Shown piece after piece: positions 21,014 through 31,699 of a stretch of DNA of 64,000 nucleotides. The translations under genes and the position numbers were made by a program. How positions within the stretch are numbered: position 1 is the first letter of the stretch; the number at the start of each line of letters is the position of its first letter. Under the pieces are notes generated by a model that was not told the DNA's origin, ran no database searches, and was given only the letters and a program-made list of their open reading frames with translations. The stretch is from NCBI RefSeq assembly GCF_903995435.1, contig NC_067145.1, positions 1-64,000 on the forward strand. The letters are read 5' to 3'. The DNA comes from Acomys russatus (Eukaryota > Chordata > Mammalia > Rodentia > Muridae).

Positions 21014-22081
21014 TTATCTATTTCCTGAGTAGTTTTGGTTGTAGCTTGACCCTTTGGGATGGAGTTTTCCTTCTAGTACCTTCTGTAAAGCTGGATTTGT
21101 GGATAGATACTGTTTGAATTTGTTTTCGTCATGGAATATTTTGTTTTCTCCATCAATGGTTATTGATAGTTTTGCTGGGTAAAGTAGTCTGGCCTGGCAT
21201 CTGTGGTCTCTCAGGGTTTGCAGGATCTCTGTCCAGGCCCTTCTGGCTTTTATGGTCTCTGCTGAGAAGTCGGGTGTAATTCTGATAGGTTTGCCATTAA
21301 ATGTTATTTGGCCCTTTTCCCTTGCAGCTTTTAATATTTTTTCTTTGTTCTGTATGTTTTGTGTTTTGATTATTATGTGACGGGCAGTTTTTCTTTTCTG
21401 GTCAATTCTATTTGGTGTTCTGTAGGCCTCTTGTATGTTTATAGGCATCTCTTTCTTTAGATTGGGGAAATTTTCTTCTATGATTTTATTGAGAATAGTT
21501 TCTGGGCCTTGGAGACTGATATCGTCTCTTTCTTCAATGCCTATTATCCTCAGATTTCTTCTTTTCATGGTGTCCTTAATTTCTTGGATGTTTTGTGTCA
21601 GGAGTTTTACAGATTTTGCATTTTCCTTAATGGTTGCTTCCAGATCTGTGATTGTATCTTCTAGACCTGAGATTCGTTCTTCCATCTCTTGGATTCTGTT
21701 AGAAAAGCTCACCTCTGTGTTGCTCGCCTTCTTCTCTGAGGTCTCACGTTCTCGTTTTTCTTCTGTCTGTGTGTTTATCATTGAATCCATTTTCCTCTTC
21801 CAATCTTGAACTGATTTTTTGATTTCTTTCATCTGCTTGTTTGCATTTTCCTGTGCTTCTTTTATGTCTCTCACCTGTTTGGGTGCGTCCTCCTGCATTT
21901 GATTACGAATTTTATTTGTTTCCTCCATTAATATCCACATTACTAAGGATTTGAGGTCATTTTCTTGTATTTCCATTGTATTTGAGTTCTCTGGGTTGTT
22001 TTCTTTGGGATAGCTGGAAACTGGAGACGTCATGTTGTTTTGGGGTTTTTTGCGTATGCTTTTACGCTGTCCTTTAGACAT
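21014..22081 (-). CDS. L1 ORF1p RNA-binding protein, intact 355 aa
   Basis: A complete 355-codon ORF close to the usual rodent ORF1p length (~357 aa). It has a basic N-terminus, then a long Lys/Glu-rich heptad region (about residues 45-170) expected to form the trimer coiled coil. The RRM entry motif RNLRIIGIEE is at 175-184. The conserved AREKG is at 253-257, and ARRAWTEI and YPAKLSI (301-307) lie in the C-terminal domain. ORF1p coats L1 RNA as a chaperone in cytoplasmic RNPs. No internal stop or missing motif was seen. The start follows a purine-poor 5'UTR end; ORF2 begins 7 nt after the stop, as expected for unconventional downstream initiation. Confidence 0.95.
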   Translation of the reverse strand: MSKGQRKSIRKKPQNNMTSPVSSYPKENNPENSNTMEIQENDLKSLVMWILMEETNKIRNQMQEDAPKQVRDIKEAQENANKQMKEIKKSVQDWKRKMDSMINTQTEEKRERETSEKKASNTEVSFSNRIQEMEERISGLEDTITDLEATIKENAKSVKLLTQNIQEIKDTMKRRNLRIIGIEERDDISLQGPETILNKIIEENFPNLKKEMPINIQEAYRTPNRIDQKRKTARHIIIKTQNIQNKEKILKAAREKGQITFNGKPIRITPDFSAETIKARRAWTEILQTLRDHRCQARLLYPAKLSITIDGENKIFHDENKFKQYLSTNPALQKVLEGKLHPKGSSYNQNYSGNR

Positions 22082-22619
22082 CTTGGTGCCTTTCTTTTTG
22101 TTGGGTAGCTTCCAGAGTTGGATGGAGGGAGTCTGATGATAGATTCACTTGTTTTCTCACAATTTCCGTAGGCTGGAAGCTCTGATACTTCACTGGTGTG
22201 AATGGCAGGAGGTTAGCCCTGTCATTTCGGTCTCTCACAGCCAGTGATCCTCAGCTCCCCTGTGCTGTGGGTCCTGCAATCGTTCTGGGTCTCTGAATGA
22301 GCGTTGGGTCAGGCCAAGGTATCCACAGCCTTCTGGGTTCCCTGCCAAGTCCAGCCAGGGACACTGGGCCCGAACCACATGCCGAGCTCAGCTAGATTCT
22401 CAGGGCCTGGACTGTCTGCCGAGCTCAGCTAGGGATTCTGGGCACAAAATGCACACAGGGTCCAGCCAGAATTTTGGGGGCTGGGACTGCATACCAAGCT
22501 CAGCTAGGGGCTTTTGGTCCAAAGTGTGTACTGTGGTCAGTTATTGACTCAGGGCCTGAACTGTCCGCCAAGCTCAGCCAGGAATTCTGGATTCAAACTG
22601 CACACTGTGTCCAACCAGA

Positions 22620-23700
22620 GTCTTAGAGCTGGTGGAACCGAGCGCTCTGTCCAGCCTGCACCACAGCAGGAGAACTGCGGCTGCTCTGAGTTAGCACCAG
22701 TGGTGGAACCAAGTGCTCCGCCCAGTCTGTGTCACCACAGGGGAGCTGCCGCTGAGCTGAGGTGGTGCCTAGGATAGAATTGAGCACGCCACCAAGCCTG
22801 GGCCACAGCAGGAGAACTGCGGCTGCTCTGAGTTAGCGCCAATGGTGGAACCAAGTGCTCCGCCCAGACTGTGTCACTGCAGGGGAGCTGCCGCTGAGCT
22901 GAGGTGGCGCCTAGGGTAGAACTGAGTGCTCGGCCAAGCCTGCGCCACAGCAGGAGAACTGCGGCTGCTCTGAGTTAGCACAGTGTTGGACCAAGTGCTC
23001 CGCCCAGTCTGTGTCACCACAGGGGAGCTGCCGCTGAGCTGAGGTGGTGCCTAGATGGAATTGAGCACGCCACCAAGCCTGGGCCCAGCAGGAGAACTGC
23101 GGCTGCTCTGAGTTTAGCGCCAATGGTGGAACCAAGTGCTCCGCCCAGACTGTGTCACTGCAGGGGAGCTGCCGCTGAGCTGAGGTGGCGCCTAGGGTAG
23201 AACTGAGTGCTCGGCCAAGCCTGCGCCACAGCAGGAGAACTGCGGCTGCTCTGAGTTAGCACCAGTGGTGGAACCAAGTGCTCCGCCCAGTCTGTGTCAC
23301 CACAGGGGAGCTGCCGCTGAGCTGAGGTGGTGCCTAGGATGGAATTGAGCACGCCACCAAGCCTGGGCCACAGCAGGAGAACTGCGGCTGCTCTGAGTTA
23401 GCGCCAATGGTGGAACCAAGTGCTCCGCCCAGACTGTGTCACTGCAGGGGAGCTGCCGCTGAGCTGAGGTGGCGCCTAGGGTAGAACTGAGTGCTCGGCC
23501 AAGCCTGCGCCACAGCAGGAGAACTGCGGCTGCTCTGGGCTAGCGCCTGTGGTGGAACCAAGTGCTCTGCCCAGACTGTGTCACCGCAGGGGAGCTGCCG
23601 CTGAGATGAGGTGCTGCCTAGTGTGAAGCTGCGCGCTGAACTAAGCCTGCGCCACAGCAGGGGAGCTGTGGCCGAAGCTGAGTTAGTGTCTCGGGCAGAA
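22620..23700 (-). repeat. L1 promoter monomer array, 142-bp dimers of 71-bp units
   Basis: agaactgcggctgctctg recurs at 22,671, 22,813, 22,955, 23,093, 23,236, 23,378 and 23,520, a period of 142 bp (138 once). Each 142-bp unit is two related ~71-bp halves: one with agaactgcggctgctctgag, one with ggagctgccgctgagctgag. Alternate dimers differ consistently (accagtggtgg and caccacagg versus gccaatggtgg and cactgcagg), giving a 284-bp higher-order period. Confidence 0.9.
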
Positions 23701-24101
23701 TTGCTTGCCGGGCCGGGCCAGTACCCAGGACTCTGGCGCCGAACTGTCCGCCGAGTCCAGTCTGGGTCCGAATGCTCCACGCGACCCAAATCCTGCCCCG
23801 AGTCCCCTCTCCCGCAGCAACTCCCACCAGCCACCACACCAATCGCCTCCACCAGAAGGCTATGAGCTGCAAACCTCAGCCACCGCTGCTGGTGCCACTG
23901 GTGCTGCTGCCTTTGCCGCTGCCACTCCGATCAGAGAAAATCCACGCTCCTCCCGTGTGCATGGGCATGCAGGTCCTCCGCACCCTGGTCCCTCCGAACC
24001 ATGGAGCACTCCCGCTGCCGTGATGTTCGGACCTCGGTGTTCCTGGCTCAGAAATCTGTGCAATTCCCTGAATTGTTCACTGGAGCCTCCAAACGCTGTC
24101 C

Positions 24102-24131
24102 ACACTGCTCGCCGCCATCTTGGATCTCCCC
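24102..24131 (-). promoter_or_regulatory. YY1-like site at L1 5' terminus
   Basis: On the minus strand the element begins gggggagatccaagatggcg. The ccaagatggc core matches the YY1 consensus, and its terminal position mirrors the YY1 site at the start of the human L1 5'UTR, where it directs accurate initiation (established knowledge). Confidence 0.7.
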
Positions 24132-24152
24132 CATAATCACTTTTCAACACAA

Positions 24153-24154
<2 letters not shown>

Positions 24155-24202
<48 letters not shown>
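24155..24202. repeat. (TA)n microsatellite
   Basis: About 24 TA repeats directly beside the L1 5' target-site duplication. Confidence 0.95.
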
Positions 24203-24206
<4 letters not shown>

Positions 24207-24221
24207 TAGAATGTCTTCTAT

Positions 24222-24335
24222 GTGTGTACAGGTGACACACCAGAGATTAGGGGGCTAGATCGCCTGGACCTGGAGTAGCAGGTGGTGATGACCCTAGAAA
24301 TACAAGGTTTGGTGCCTAAACTGAGGTCATCCCCA
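24222..24335 (-). mobile_element. B3-like SINE (antisense), fragment
   Basis: gcctggacctggagtagcag, gtggtgatgaccc and aactgaggtcatc follow the antisense B2/B3 order. Diverged. Confidence 0.5.
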
Positions 24336-24888
24336 TGAATAATACTTCCTGGGTGACCTGCTCAGCCCACACAGTACTTTTTACCCAACAAATGAAAAGT
24401 CTTTCACAGATTAACTACAAAAAAAAAAACCCTAAATACGTAAAGAAGTAAATGAATTATTTCTGGGAACCTGATGCTTAAGTTTTCAGATGCCGGGTAC
24501 GGGAGAGGTAGGATGGCTTTGGACCTTCCCCACTCTCTGTTACCTGAGACCTAATACTCACAGTTGTTCTTAATGCTGCATCTTCCTCTCCCCCTTGTCC
24601 ATGACTCCTATGGGTACCATAGACTTTCCCCACTTACCACTATCTTTCTGCCTAATCTCTATGACCCAGCCCACAATGACTGGCCAACAATTCCCGATTA
24701 AACACACAGCATGTATCCTAGAAGACTAGGAAGCTGACCAAACAAGTACACCATTATTTATTACCCCAGATCCTAGTCTCACAGTCACCCTTACCACCAT
24801 CCCATGGATCCTCCCAAGCCCCCTTCCTTTCCCAACTCATCTGTGTCTCAGCCCTAACTTTGGCAGATACCTCCTGCCAATCACATGC
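24336..24888. other. Unassigned, CT-rich region
   Basis: Pro/Ser-rich translations in several frames around 24,600-24,880 recall degenerate ERV gag-type DNA, but no motif supports that. No gene is called. Confidence 0.3.
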
Positions 24889-24889
24889 C

Positions 24890-26015
24890 ACCACTGTCAG
24901 AAGAACAGCAACTTGAAAGCTCTAGAAGAAAAAGACCTATAAACACTCAAAAGGAATAGACAGCAAGAAACTATTGAAGTGAGGCTGAAATCAGTAAGAT
25001 AGAAACAAAGTAAACAGTACAAAGGATCAATGAAACACAGAGTTAGTTCTTTCAGAACAATCAACAAAATAGACAAATCCTTATCCAAACTAATGAAAAG
25101 ACAGACAAAAAATATCCAAATTAATAAAATGAGAAACACAAAAGGAAAAAAAAACCCAACAGATAATTAGCAAATCCTGAGAATCTGAATGTTATATTTT
25201 AAACACTATACTCTAGGAATTTGAAAAATCTAAATAAAAGGATAATTTTAATAGGTATCACTTATGAAACTTAAAACAAGATACTAGAGACAACTTAAAT
25301 AGACTTATAATGCACAGTGAAATAGAAGAACCCATTACAAGACTTTGAGACAAAAATTTAAGGATGGTTTTACTGCAGAATGCAACAAGACTTTCAAATA
25401 GGACCTAATGCCAATACTGCTCAAGATATCCAAAAAAAATAAAAACAGAAAAGAACATTCCCCAATCCATTTCATGAAGCCACAGTTACTCTGATACAGA
25501 AAGCACATATTCAACACAAATACAGACCAATAGATGGAAAAATATTCAATAAAATACTTGCAAACTGAATCCATGAACACATCAAAAAGATCACCCACAA
25601 CGATCAGATAAACTTCTCACAGATGCAGGGATGGTCCAACTGAGGTTGAACTATCAGTAAATGTAATTGGAAAACCAGTAAATGTAACTCACCATATAAA
25701 TAAACTGACAGAAAAGACTCAGATCATCATCTCATTAGACCCCAAACAAGCTTTTGACAAAAACCAAGAGCACTTTATGATAAACATCTTTTAGGGATAC
25801 AGAGTTTAGGGATAAAAAGTTTAGGGATACAAGAAAAATACCTAAACATAATTAAGGAAATTATTAGCAAGGCTACAGCCAACATGAAATTAAATGGAAA
25901 GAAACTCAAAGTCATTCCATTAAAATCAGGAACAAGATATATTTATTCAATACAGAACCTGATTCTAGCTAGAGCAATAAGACAACTAAAGAGATTATGG
26001 CCAATTTGGACTTTA
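24890..26015 (+). mobile_element. Old LINE-1 ORF2 fragment, sense
   Basis: Contains the ORF2 linker-RT region: caaaatagacaaatccttat, aaagaacattccccaatcca, tctcattagaccccaaacaa. Full of stops. A short tandem (ttagggataca/ttagggataaaa) lies at 25,792-25,832. Confidence 0.8.
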
Positions 26016-26019
26016 ACCA

Positions 26020-26165
26020 ATAGTCTAAAATTGATTACCTGACTACTCACTGCTAACGCCAACTACCACCAAAGCAGGAAAGCTCCCCTTTTCCTTCCTT
26101 CCCATCACTGTCTCTGTTGTGACTACACCAGCCTCAAAGTCGGTCACTGAACTCAACTCTTTATT
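26020..26165 (+). repeat. Direct repeat of 14,690-14,840
   Basis: See 14,690. Shared landmarks: aattgattacctgactactc, aaagcaggaaagctccc, gtgactacacc. Confidence 0.75.
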
Positions 26166-26239
26166 TGTAACCCATCCCCCAAAGCCAGGGAGCGCAGACA
26201 ATACTCATTTACTTGCCATTTTCCTTCACACTGACCAGT

Positions 26240-26661
26240 CACAGCCCAGCCTGGAATGAGTTGCAGGACTGTCTTCAAGGCACTGGGCAGCAGAGGCAGG
26301 ATTAGGTGTTAAAGTAATTTTAAGTTACAGAACACGAAGCAAGTGTGAGCTACAGAAGATATTACTGTAAACAGAAACAGCTAATCAAAGTACTTGAGAA
26401 AAAGGAATGGAATTCCCAGTGACCTGGAAACATGAGAGAATAGAAACAAAGAAATGATTAGAAAAGTGATTCATGGAACAAATGAAATGTAAAAGTAATA
26501 CCAACATTTGACCTTTTAAAAAGATAAATACGATTGAAAAATACACACAGGTATATTGACTTTGAAAGAGTAGGCCTTTCCCGGAGAGAGGGAATGGCAT
26601 TAAGAAGGTTCTCTTTTACCTTGCCTCTATGTGTAATGTTACCTGCTGAAATCTGTAACCT

Positions 26662-26697
<36 letters not shown>

Positions 26698-27765
26698 TAA
26701 CCAAAGGCCTTTTACTCAACAACAACAACAAACAGAAGAACACTGCTGTGTTGAGGGCTGGCCTGATCAAGCAAGGCTTTCCCTGAGGTTCTCATGTATT
26801 GAGAATGACCTAACTCCTTCTGAAACCCAGGAGCATGCTTGGCAGAGCCACTAATTGCCTGAGCCCAAGGCCTTGGGAGCTTTCTCCAAAGATTCTGAGG
26901 CATTCAGAATAAAACCAGGAATAAGCTTGGGGTAGCTGTAGGGCCAGGGCCTTTGAGCAGGGCTTGCTTCAGATTGTGAGACTCCATCTCTTCCCACCAC
27001 AGAGAGCTATGGTTATCAGTTTCAAGGCCACCGTGGTCTCGATAAGTTAGGTTCTTGATCTCCTGAGTTTCCTTTGGGCAACACTGTTTTGCTGGACTCC
27101 TCCTGAGTTTGTCCCACTGAATGATAGCATCTGCTGACTTCATAGATGCCTCCCACTTCCCTCCGGGAAATAGTATACAAGATGCTGTTCTTCTTAAGAA
27201 CATCACTTAGTATAAGATGTAGCCTGTGTCAGACCTCCCCACCCCAGGTTCCGTACTTTCTATCTTCTACTTTTCTTATCATTTGCATCCTTTTGGACCT
27301 TCCACTTAGGACCCTGTCGCTGAAGTACAGTGTGCCCTAAAACCTCCTGTTTGTGTAATCTGGGGCCTGAATCTCAAAGAGACTCAAGGATGATAGCATA
27401 TATGGAAAGCAACATCCGTTCCAGGCGGCTCCTCTTTTAACATTAAGCAGAGCTGGTTGCATGCTGCTATGAGAGAGAATTTCTTTCTTAGCATTTTAGT
27501 TGTGTGTGGCGTGATTTCTTCCTGGGAAGGCATATTAATTCTAGAACAGCTATAGCTTCAGCCTTTTAGAAAATTATTTCTGAGACAAGCTATGTGGCCT
27601 CAGGTCACACTGTTCCCGGTTTACTGCTCCCGCAGAGCAATGGCCTTGCTTTCCTCTTGATTAAACTTCCTAAATTCTTAAGTTAAAGGATGCACCACTG
27701 CAGAGTTTTAAAATGACTCGCTTAGGTCATGTAATGACCTCTCCATTGCTCTGTCAGGAAACAGG
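26240..27765 (+). repeat. Rearranged, diverged arm copy in the spacer
   Basis: 26,241-26,400 parallels right-arm 52,921-53,070 (gagttgcaggactgtcttc). 26,400-26,660 parallels left-arm 1,960-2,200 (ggaatggcattaagaa), i.e. the opposite strand of the right arm. 26,740-27,430 parallels 49,709-50,520 (atcaagcaaggctttc, ctcctgagtttgt). 27,430-27,765 parallels 51,885-52,160. Identity is about 75-80% by eye. One sub-block is inverted relative to both arms, so this copy or the arms' ancestor was rearranged. Confidence 0.7.
26662..26694. repeat. (CA)n microsatellite
   Basis: About 16 CA repeats at the junction between two differently oriented arm-like segments. Confidence 0.95.
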
Positions 27766-27769
27766 GTTG

Positions 27770-28163
27770 CTGCCCCGGCCCGCTGGAGTCGACTAACGCT
27801 CGGGAGGAGAATTTTCCTGTATAGAGATAGAGCACAAGACACGAAGAAGGGGGCAAGTCTGGATTCTGATCAAACCCCATCTATTGAAATTTTTCACAGA
27901 GTTTTTATAGGCACAGAGGCATGGGTATTTGCATAAGCAAGGGTTGCTATGGATACCTACCTCTGGAATGCTCCAGGAGATGTCTACCTTTACAGTTGCT
28001 ATAATTGCAGTAAGAGAATTCCAGGGAAGTTGTGAAGGATCTGGTTAGTCAGGAAAGAGTTCCCGGAACTTCTGCTCGCAGGCAGCTGGCCTTTAATCTG
28101 ATCTTAACAGCAGTCTTACCGAAAAAGGAGTAGCTCAGGGGTCTTAGAATGACCAGCCCCCAC
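27770..28163 (-). mobile_element. Solo LTR, ERVK-like
   Basis: On the minus strand it runs TGTGGGGGCTGG ... GGGGCAGCA (TG...CA ends). A cctataaaaactc TATA box lies about two-thirds along, with a likely R-U5 after it. About 394 bp, typical for class II rodent LTRs. No clear 6-bp target duplication was found, so the exact ends may be off by a few bases. No internal ERV sequence is recognised on either side. Confidence 0.65.
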
Positions 28164-28740
28164 ACTGAACCACAACAAGTGTCTAAACACTGCCGATCCA
28201 CGACAAGGTCAGCTGGTTTCTGGTAATGGCAGACTGTTGGAGAAATAGGAACCTAGGCTCTGACAAGATGGCTGAACATTGGCTTGTAGCCCATCCCCTG
28301 CACAAGAGTAGTAAGGAAATTTTACATTAGTGACACAGAAGAGGACGCAGTGTTAGATGTCAAGGCTCATTATTAAAAGTATGTTTCAGTAGGGGCCCTC
28401 GAAGACATTCATGAATTGATGTCCAGATCCTTTCATTTTAAGCAAAACACAGGGATGTGGTCTAGTCTCATTTCTCTTCACCTGGTAAAATAACCTGACC
28501 CAAAGTCACTTTGAGGGAAAAACATTCATTTTAAGTTATAATCAATACATTACAAGGCATAAATGTAGACACTATTGGGCCTGATCACATCCTATCCACA
28601 GTCAAGAACAAAAGGAAAATAAACATATATTTGCTTTCTTCCTTTCTGCTTTCTTCACTCTTAGACAACTCAGCTTAACCTGAGGTATGGTAACACCAGA
28701 GTAGGATCATTACTCTATATTATTCAACAATCAAAACTAT
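28164..28740. other. No recognisable feature
   Basis: Unique-looking DNA between the LTR and a B1; no open frame or known repeat recognised. Confidence 0.45.
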
Positions 28741-28744
28741 CAGA

Positions 28745-28950
28745 GGGGAGGTGGTGGTGGTGGTTGTGCACGCCTTTAATCCCAGCACGCGGGAGGCAGA
28801 GGCAGGCAGATCATTGTGAGTTCAAGGCCAGCCCGCTCTACAAAGTGTGTCCAGGACAGCCAAGGCTACACAGAGAAACCCTGTCTTAAAAAAACAAACA
28901 AAAAACAAAACAAAAGAAAAAACAAAACAAACAAACAAACAAACAAAAAA
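28745..28950 (+). mobile_element. B1 SINE with long A-rich tail
   Basis: gcacgcctttaatcccagca through gagaaaccctgtcttaaaaa, followed by a (CAAA)n tail. Confidence 0.92.
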
Positions 28951-29408
28951 CCTGTCAACTGCAGATGAAGACGTGTCAACCTGATCTGCATTATACCTCA
29001 CTGAAATACTTTTTAAGGGATTTAAGTTGTGTCTAAACAGATTTCTAGGACAAATAATATACAGTACTAAAGGTCTAACAATTTTATTGGCATTGCATTG
29101 ACATGAAAATTATACTAATTTATAATATCTAGTATTTTTCAGTATAAGCACATAAGCCCAAATGAAAGCATGATCAATTAAAGTGAAATATCAGGAGTGA
29201 TTTAGAAACAGTAATATTCATATGCAGTTCTGGCATACTTAAAGTTAATTATAAAATAAAAATTATATCTAAGTATTTAACTCCTGATTTTTTGTTTACC
29301 ACAAATTACCAAAGCAAAATACACAATGTTGTTACACTCAACTTTCCAAATTAAATACATATATGTATGCATGTGTCCATTCTCTTGACATACCTCCTTA
29401 AAATGGCC
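28951..29408. other. AT-rich, no recognisable feature
   Basis: Low-complexity AT-rich DNA with no coding potential or recognised repeat. Confidence 0.45.
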
Positions 29409-29590
29409 ACATGCCAGGCATGGTGGCACACACCTGTAATCCCAGATCTTGGGAGGCAAAGGCAGATGAATCGCTGTAAGTCTGAGGCCAGCCTGGTCAA
29501 CAGAGGGAGTCCAGGACAGCCAACGAAACTCAGTGATACCTTGTCTCAAAAACAAAACAAACAAACAAACAAAACCAAAACAAACAAAAA
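29409..29590 (+). mobile_element. B1 SINE
   Basis: gccaggcatggtggcacaca with a (CAAA)n tail. Confidence 0.9.
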
Positions 29591-29772
29591 GAAAAATCTA
29601 ATCTTTCCCAAGGTGTTCCACTAACTAAAAGGCAAATACTCAAAAATATAAGTCTATGTGAGACATTATTTATGTAAATACATATCTTTCTTAAACTCTT
29701 AGAGAGTGAAACCTATTTTTATCTGACCAAAATATGCCAATCCTGATGAGACTGTTTATAACATAAAATGCC

Positions 29773-29925
29773 GAGCTGGGCGTGGTGGCACACGCCTTTA
29801 ATCCCAGCAGTCCTGAGGCAGAAGCAGATATATCACTGTGAGTTCATGACCAGCCTGGTCAACAGGGTGAGTTCAGGACAGCCAAGGCTACACAGAGAAA
29901 CCCTGTCTTGAAACACCAAAGACAG
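29773..29925 (+). mobile_element. B1 SINE
   Basis: gctgggcgtggtggcacacg through cacagagaaaccctgtcttg. Confidence 0.92.
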
Positions 29926-30172
29926 GGAGCTAGAGAGATGGCACAGTGGTTGAGTGCTGCCTGCTGATCCAAAGGCCCTGAGTTCAAATCCCAGGAACCA
30001 CATTGTGGTTCACAGCCATCTGTACGGTGATCTGATGCCCTCTTCTGGCCTGCAGGTATACATGCAGGCAGAACACTTGAACTCACAGCGATCCATCTGC
30101 CTCTGCCTCCAGAGTGCTGGGATTAAAGGAGTGTGCCACCACGCCTGGCTAATAATAAATAAATCTTAAAAA
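29926..30172 (+). mobile_element. B2 SINE interrupted by an antisense B1 piece
   Basis: A B2 head and body (gagctagagagatggcacag to aggtatacatgcaggcagaa) runs into an antisense B1 fragment (aactcacagcgatccatctg to accacgcctggc, ~30,075-30,150). It then resumes as a B2-like taataataaataaatctt tail. The B1 probably inserted in the B2, or the two recombined. Confidence 0.8.
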
Positions 30173-30226
30173 GAAAAAACAAAAAACCAACATCATAGAA
30201 TTTCCCAGTTAATATTCCTACTACAG

Positions 30227-30228
<2 letters not shown>

Positions 30229-30275
<47 letters not shown>
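30229..30275. repeat. (CA)n microsatellite
   Basis: About 23 CA repeats. Confidence 0.95.
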
Positions 30276-30277
<2 letters not shown>

Positions 30278-30745
30278 GAATCAAGGAATAGCAAGGATAT
30301 CACTGTGTTCCCTGCCATCTCCAACACTTTTTGAGAACCCCTGCCACTTACTTCATTTAGAGCAACCCATCCTGCTTACTTCCTGTCACCAAATGTTGAC
30401 AGTCTCATTTTTACCTAGTCTGACCATGCAGATTCTCCCCAGTTCTAAAATAGGGTCATAATTCAGAATTTCTAAAGTGATAGGATGTTATTGCAGTTAA
30501 GTTTTCATTTATTTCATTTCTGTTCCTTATGTAATTACTTTGTAGAATACACCACAATATGTTTATTATATACACAGAAATCATCCACGCACTGTGGATT
30601 GTACTGCAGGTGGTTACTGTATCTCAGAAATTTTCTATGTGGAATAGAAACTTGCCCAAATGTTTTTGACAAACAATTTCATCTGCCTATATGATATACC
30701 ATTAGGGGAATAATTATTAATCCTTGTCTTTTATTAAGAACACTT
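30276..30745. other. No recognisable feature
   Basis: Unique-looking AT-rich DNA; the longest open frame (69 codons, 30,485-30,694) has no recognisable motif and is not called. Confidence 0.45.
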
Positions 30746-30747
30746 CA

Positions 30748-30910
30748 CTGGGCGGTGGTGGCACACGCTTTTAATCCCCGCACTCGGGAGGCAGAGACAG
30801 GTGGATCGCTGTGAGTTCAAGGCCAGCCTGCTCTACAAAGTGAGTCCAGGACAGCCAAGGCTACCCAGAGAGACCCTGTCTTGAAAACAAAACAAAACAA
30901 AAACAAAAAC
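30748..30910 (+). mobile_element. B1 SINE
   Basis: gggcggtggtggcacacgct with ctacaaagtgagtccaggac and an A-rich tail. Confidence 0.92.
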
Positions 30911-31264
30911 AACAGAAAAATCCAACACTTCAAGAACAAATTAATTTCCAATGCAAATATTAAAACAAATTTCAACATACATTTAGTGATATCAGAACAC
31001 AGAGCACTAAAAATAAAATGTCAGTTTATATATCCTTAGGTAGTCTTGTGTGTATTGTGGCCAATGGTAGCTCCTTTTGTTTTTTAACTTGCTAAGAGCT
31101 AGAAGCATTTGGAAAAAAGAACCCCAACTGAGAAAATGCATCTGTAAGCTTGGTCTTCAGTCTAATCTGTGGGGGGTTGGGGGGGCGTTCTTGATTGATA
31201 ATTGGTGTGAGAGGACTCAGCCTGTCCTGTACAGTCATTTCTAGGGCAAGTAGCTCTGGGAGGC

Positions 31265-31445
31265 ATGAGAAAGTAGTCGATGAATCTAGGGACAAGGCTC
31301 ACCGAGTAAATGCTGACACTCCTCATTCAGAGCAGAGTTCAGTTCCCAGCGCCTACATCAGGCAGCCTAGAGCTGCGTTTCACAGTAGCTGCAGGGAAAA
31401 TACATGCCATTAGTTTGTGTCTGCCATGTGCACACATGTACCCCT
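31265..31445 (+). mobile_element. B2/B3-like SINE, old
   Basis: gcagagttcagttcccagcg and a catgtgcacacatg stretch follow B3/B2 order; diverged. Confidence 0.5.
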
Positions 31446-31699
31446 CGAAGCCAGCACACAATGATTCTTGCACCATGCCTCCACTTTTGAACCAGAACAG
31501 CCCCTCAATATCTCAGCCCTCAATGGCATTTGTAGCTCAGTTTTATAAACACCTTCACCATCTTCTAATAACATTATTGAAAGACACAAAAAGCCACAAC
31601 TTCACGTTTCTCCAGCACCAGGTGAATTTCTCTGGTATCACATTCCATTCTAATTCGATTTACTTATGAGTAAAATTAGCCTGATCAAATCAACTTTGG

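Larger units (their letters stand above)
16575..24131 (-). mobile_element. Full-length LINE-1, antisense
   Basis: About 7.56 kb from a YY1-like 5' end (24,131) through a monomeric 5'UTR, ORF1 (22,081-21,014), ORF2 (21,006-17,148) and 3'UTR to an A-rich tail (T-rich on plus, 16,575-16,620). Exact 13-14 bp target-site duplications flank it. ORF1 is open. ORF2 has at least five frameshifts and one in-frame TGA, so the copy cannot retrotranspose autonomously, though ORF1p could be made. Intact TSDs and an open ORF1 indicate a fairly recent insertion compared with the other L1 pieces here. Confidence 0.95.
22082..24131 (-). promoter_or_regulatory. L1 5'UTR / internal promoter
   Basis: About 2.05 kb between the 5' end and ORF1. 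The distal part (23,700-24,131) is single-copy and CpG-containing. The middle (about 22,620-23,700) is an array of ~71/142-bp monomers. The proximal part (22,300-22,620) has weaker repeats around agctcagctaggg. L1 5'UTRs carry an internal RNA polymerase II promoter transcribing toward ORF1. The monomers differ from mouse A, Tf and Gf types as I know them. Confidence 0.85.

Noticed and set aside
22620..23700. CRISPR-like regular array
   Set aside because: Units are contiguous monomers without unique spacers and belong to a mammalian L1 promoter.
23439..23872. Several open frames of 80-140 codons in the L1 5'UTR
   Set aside because: GC-rich monomer DNA is open by composition and repeat structure; no conserved domain.
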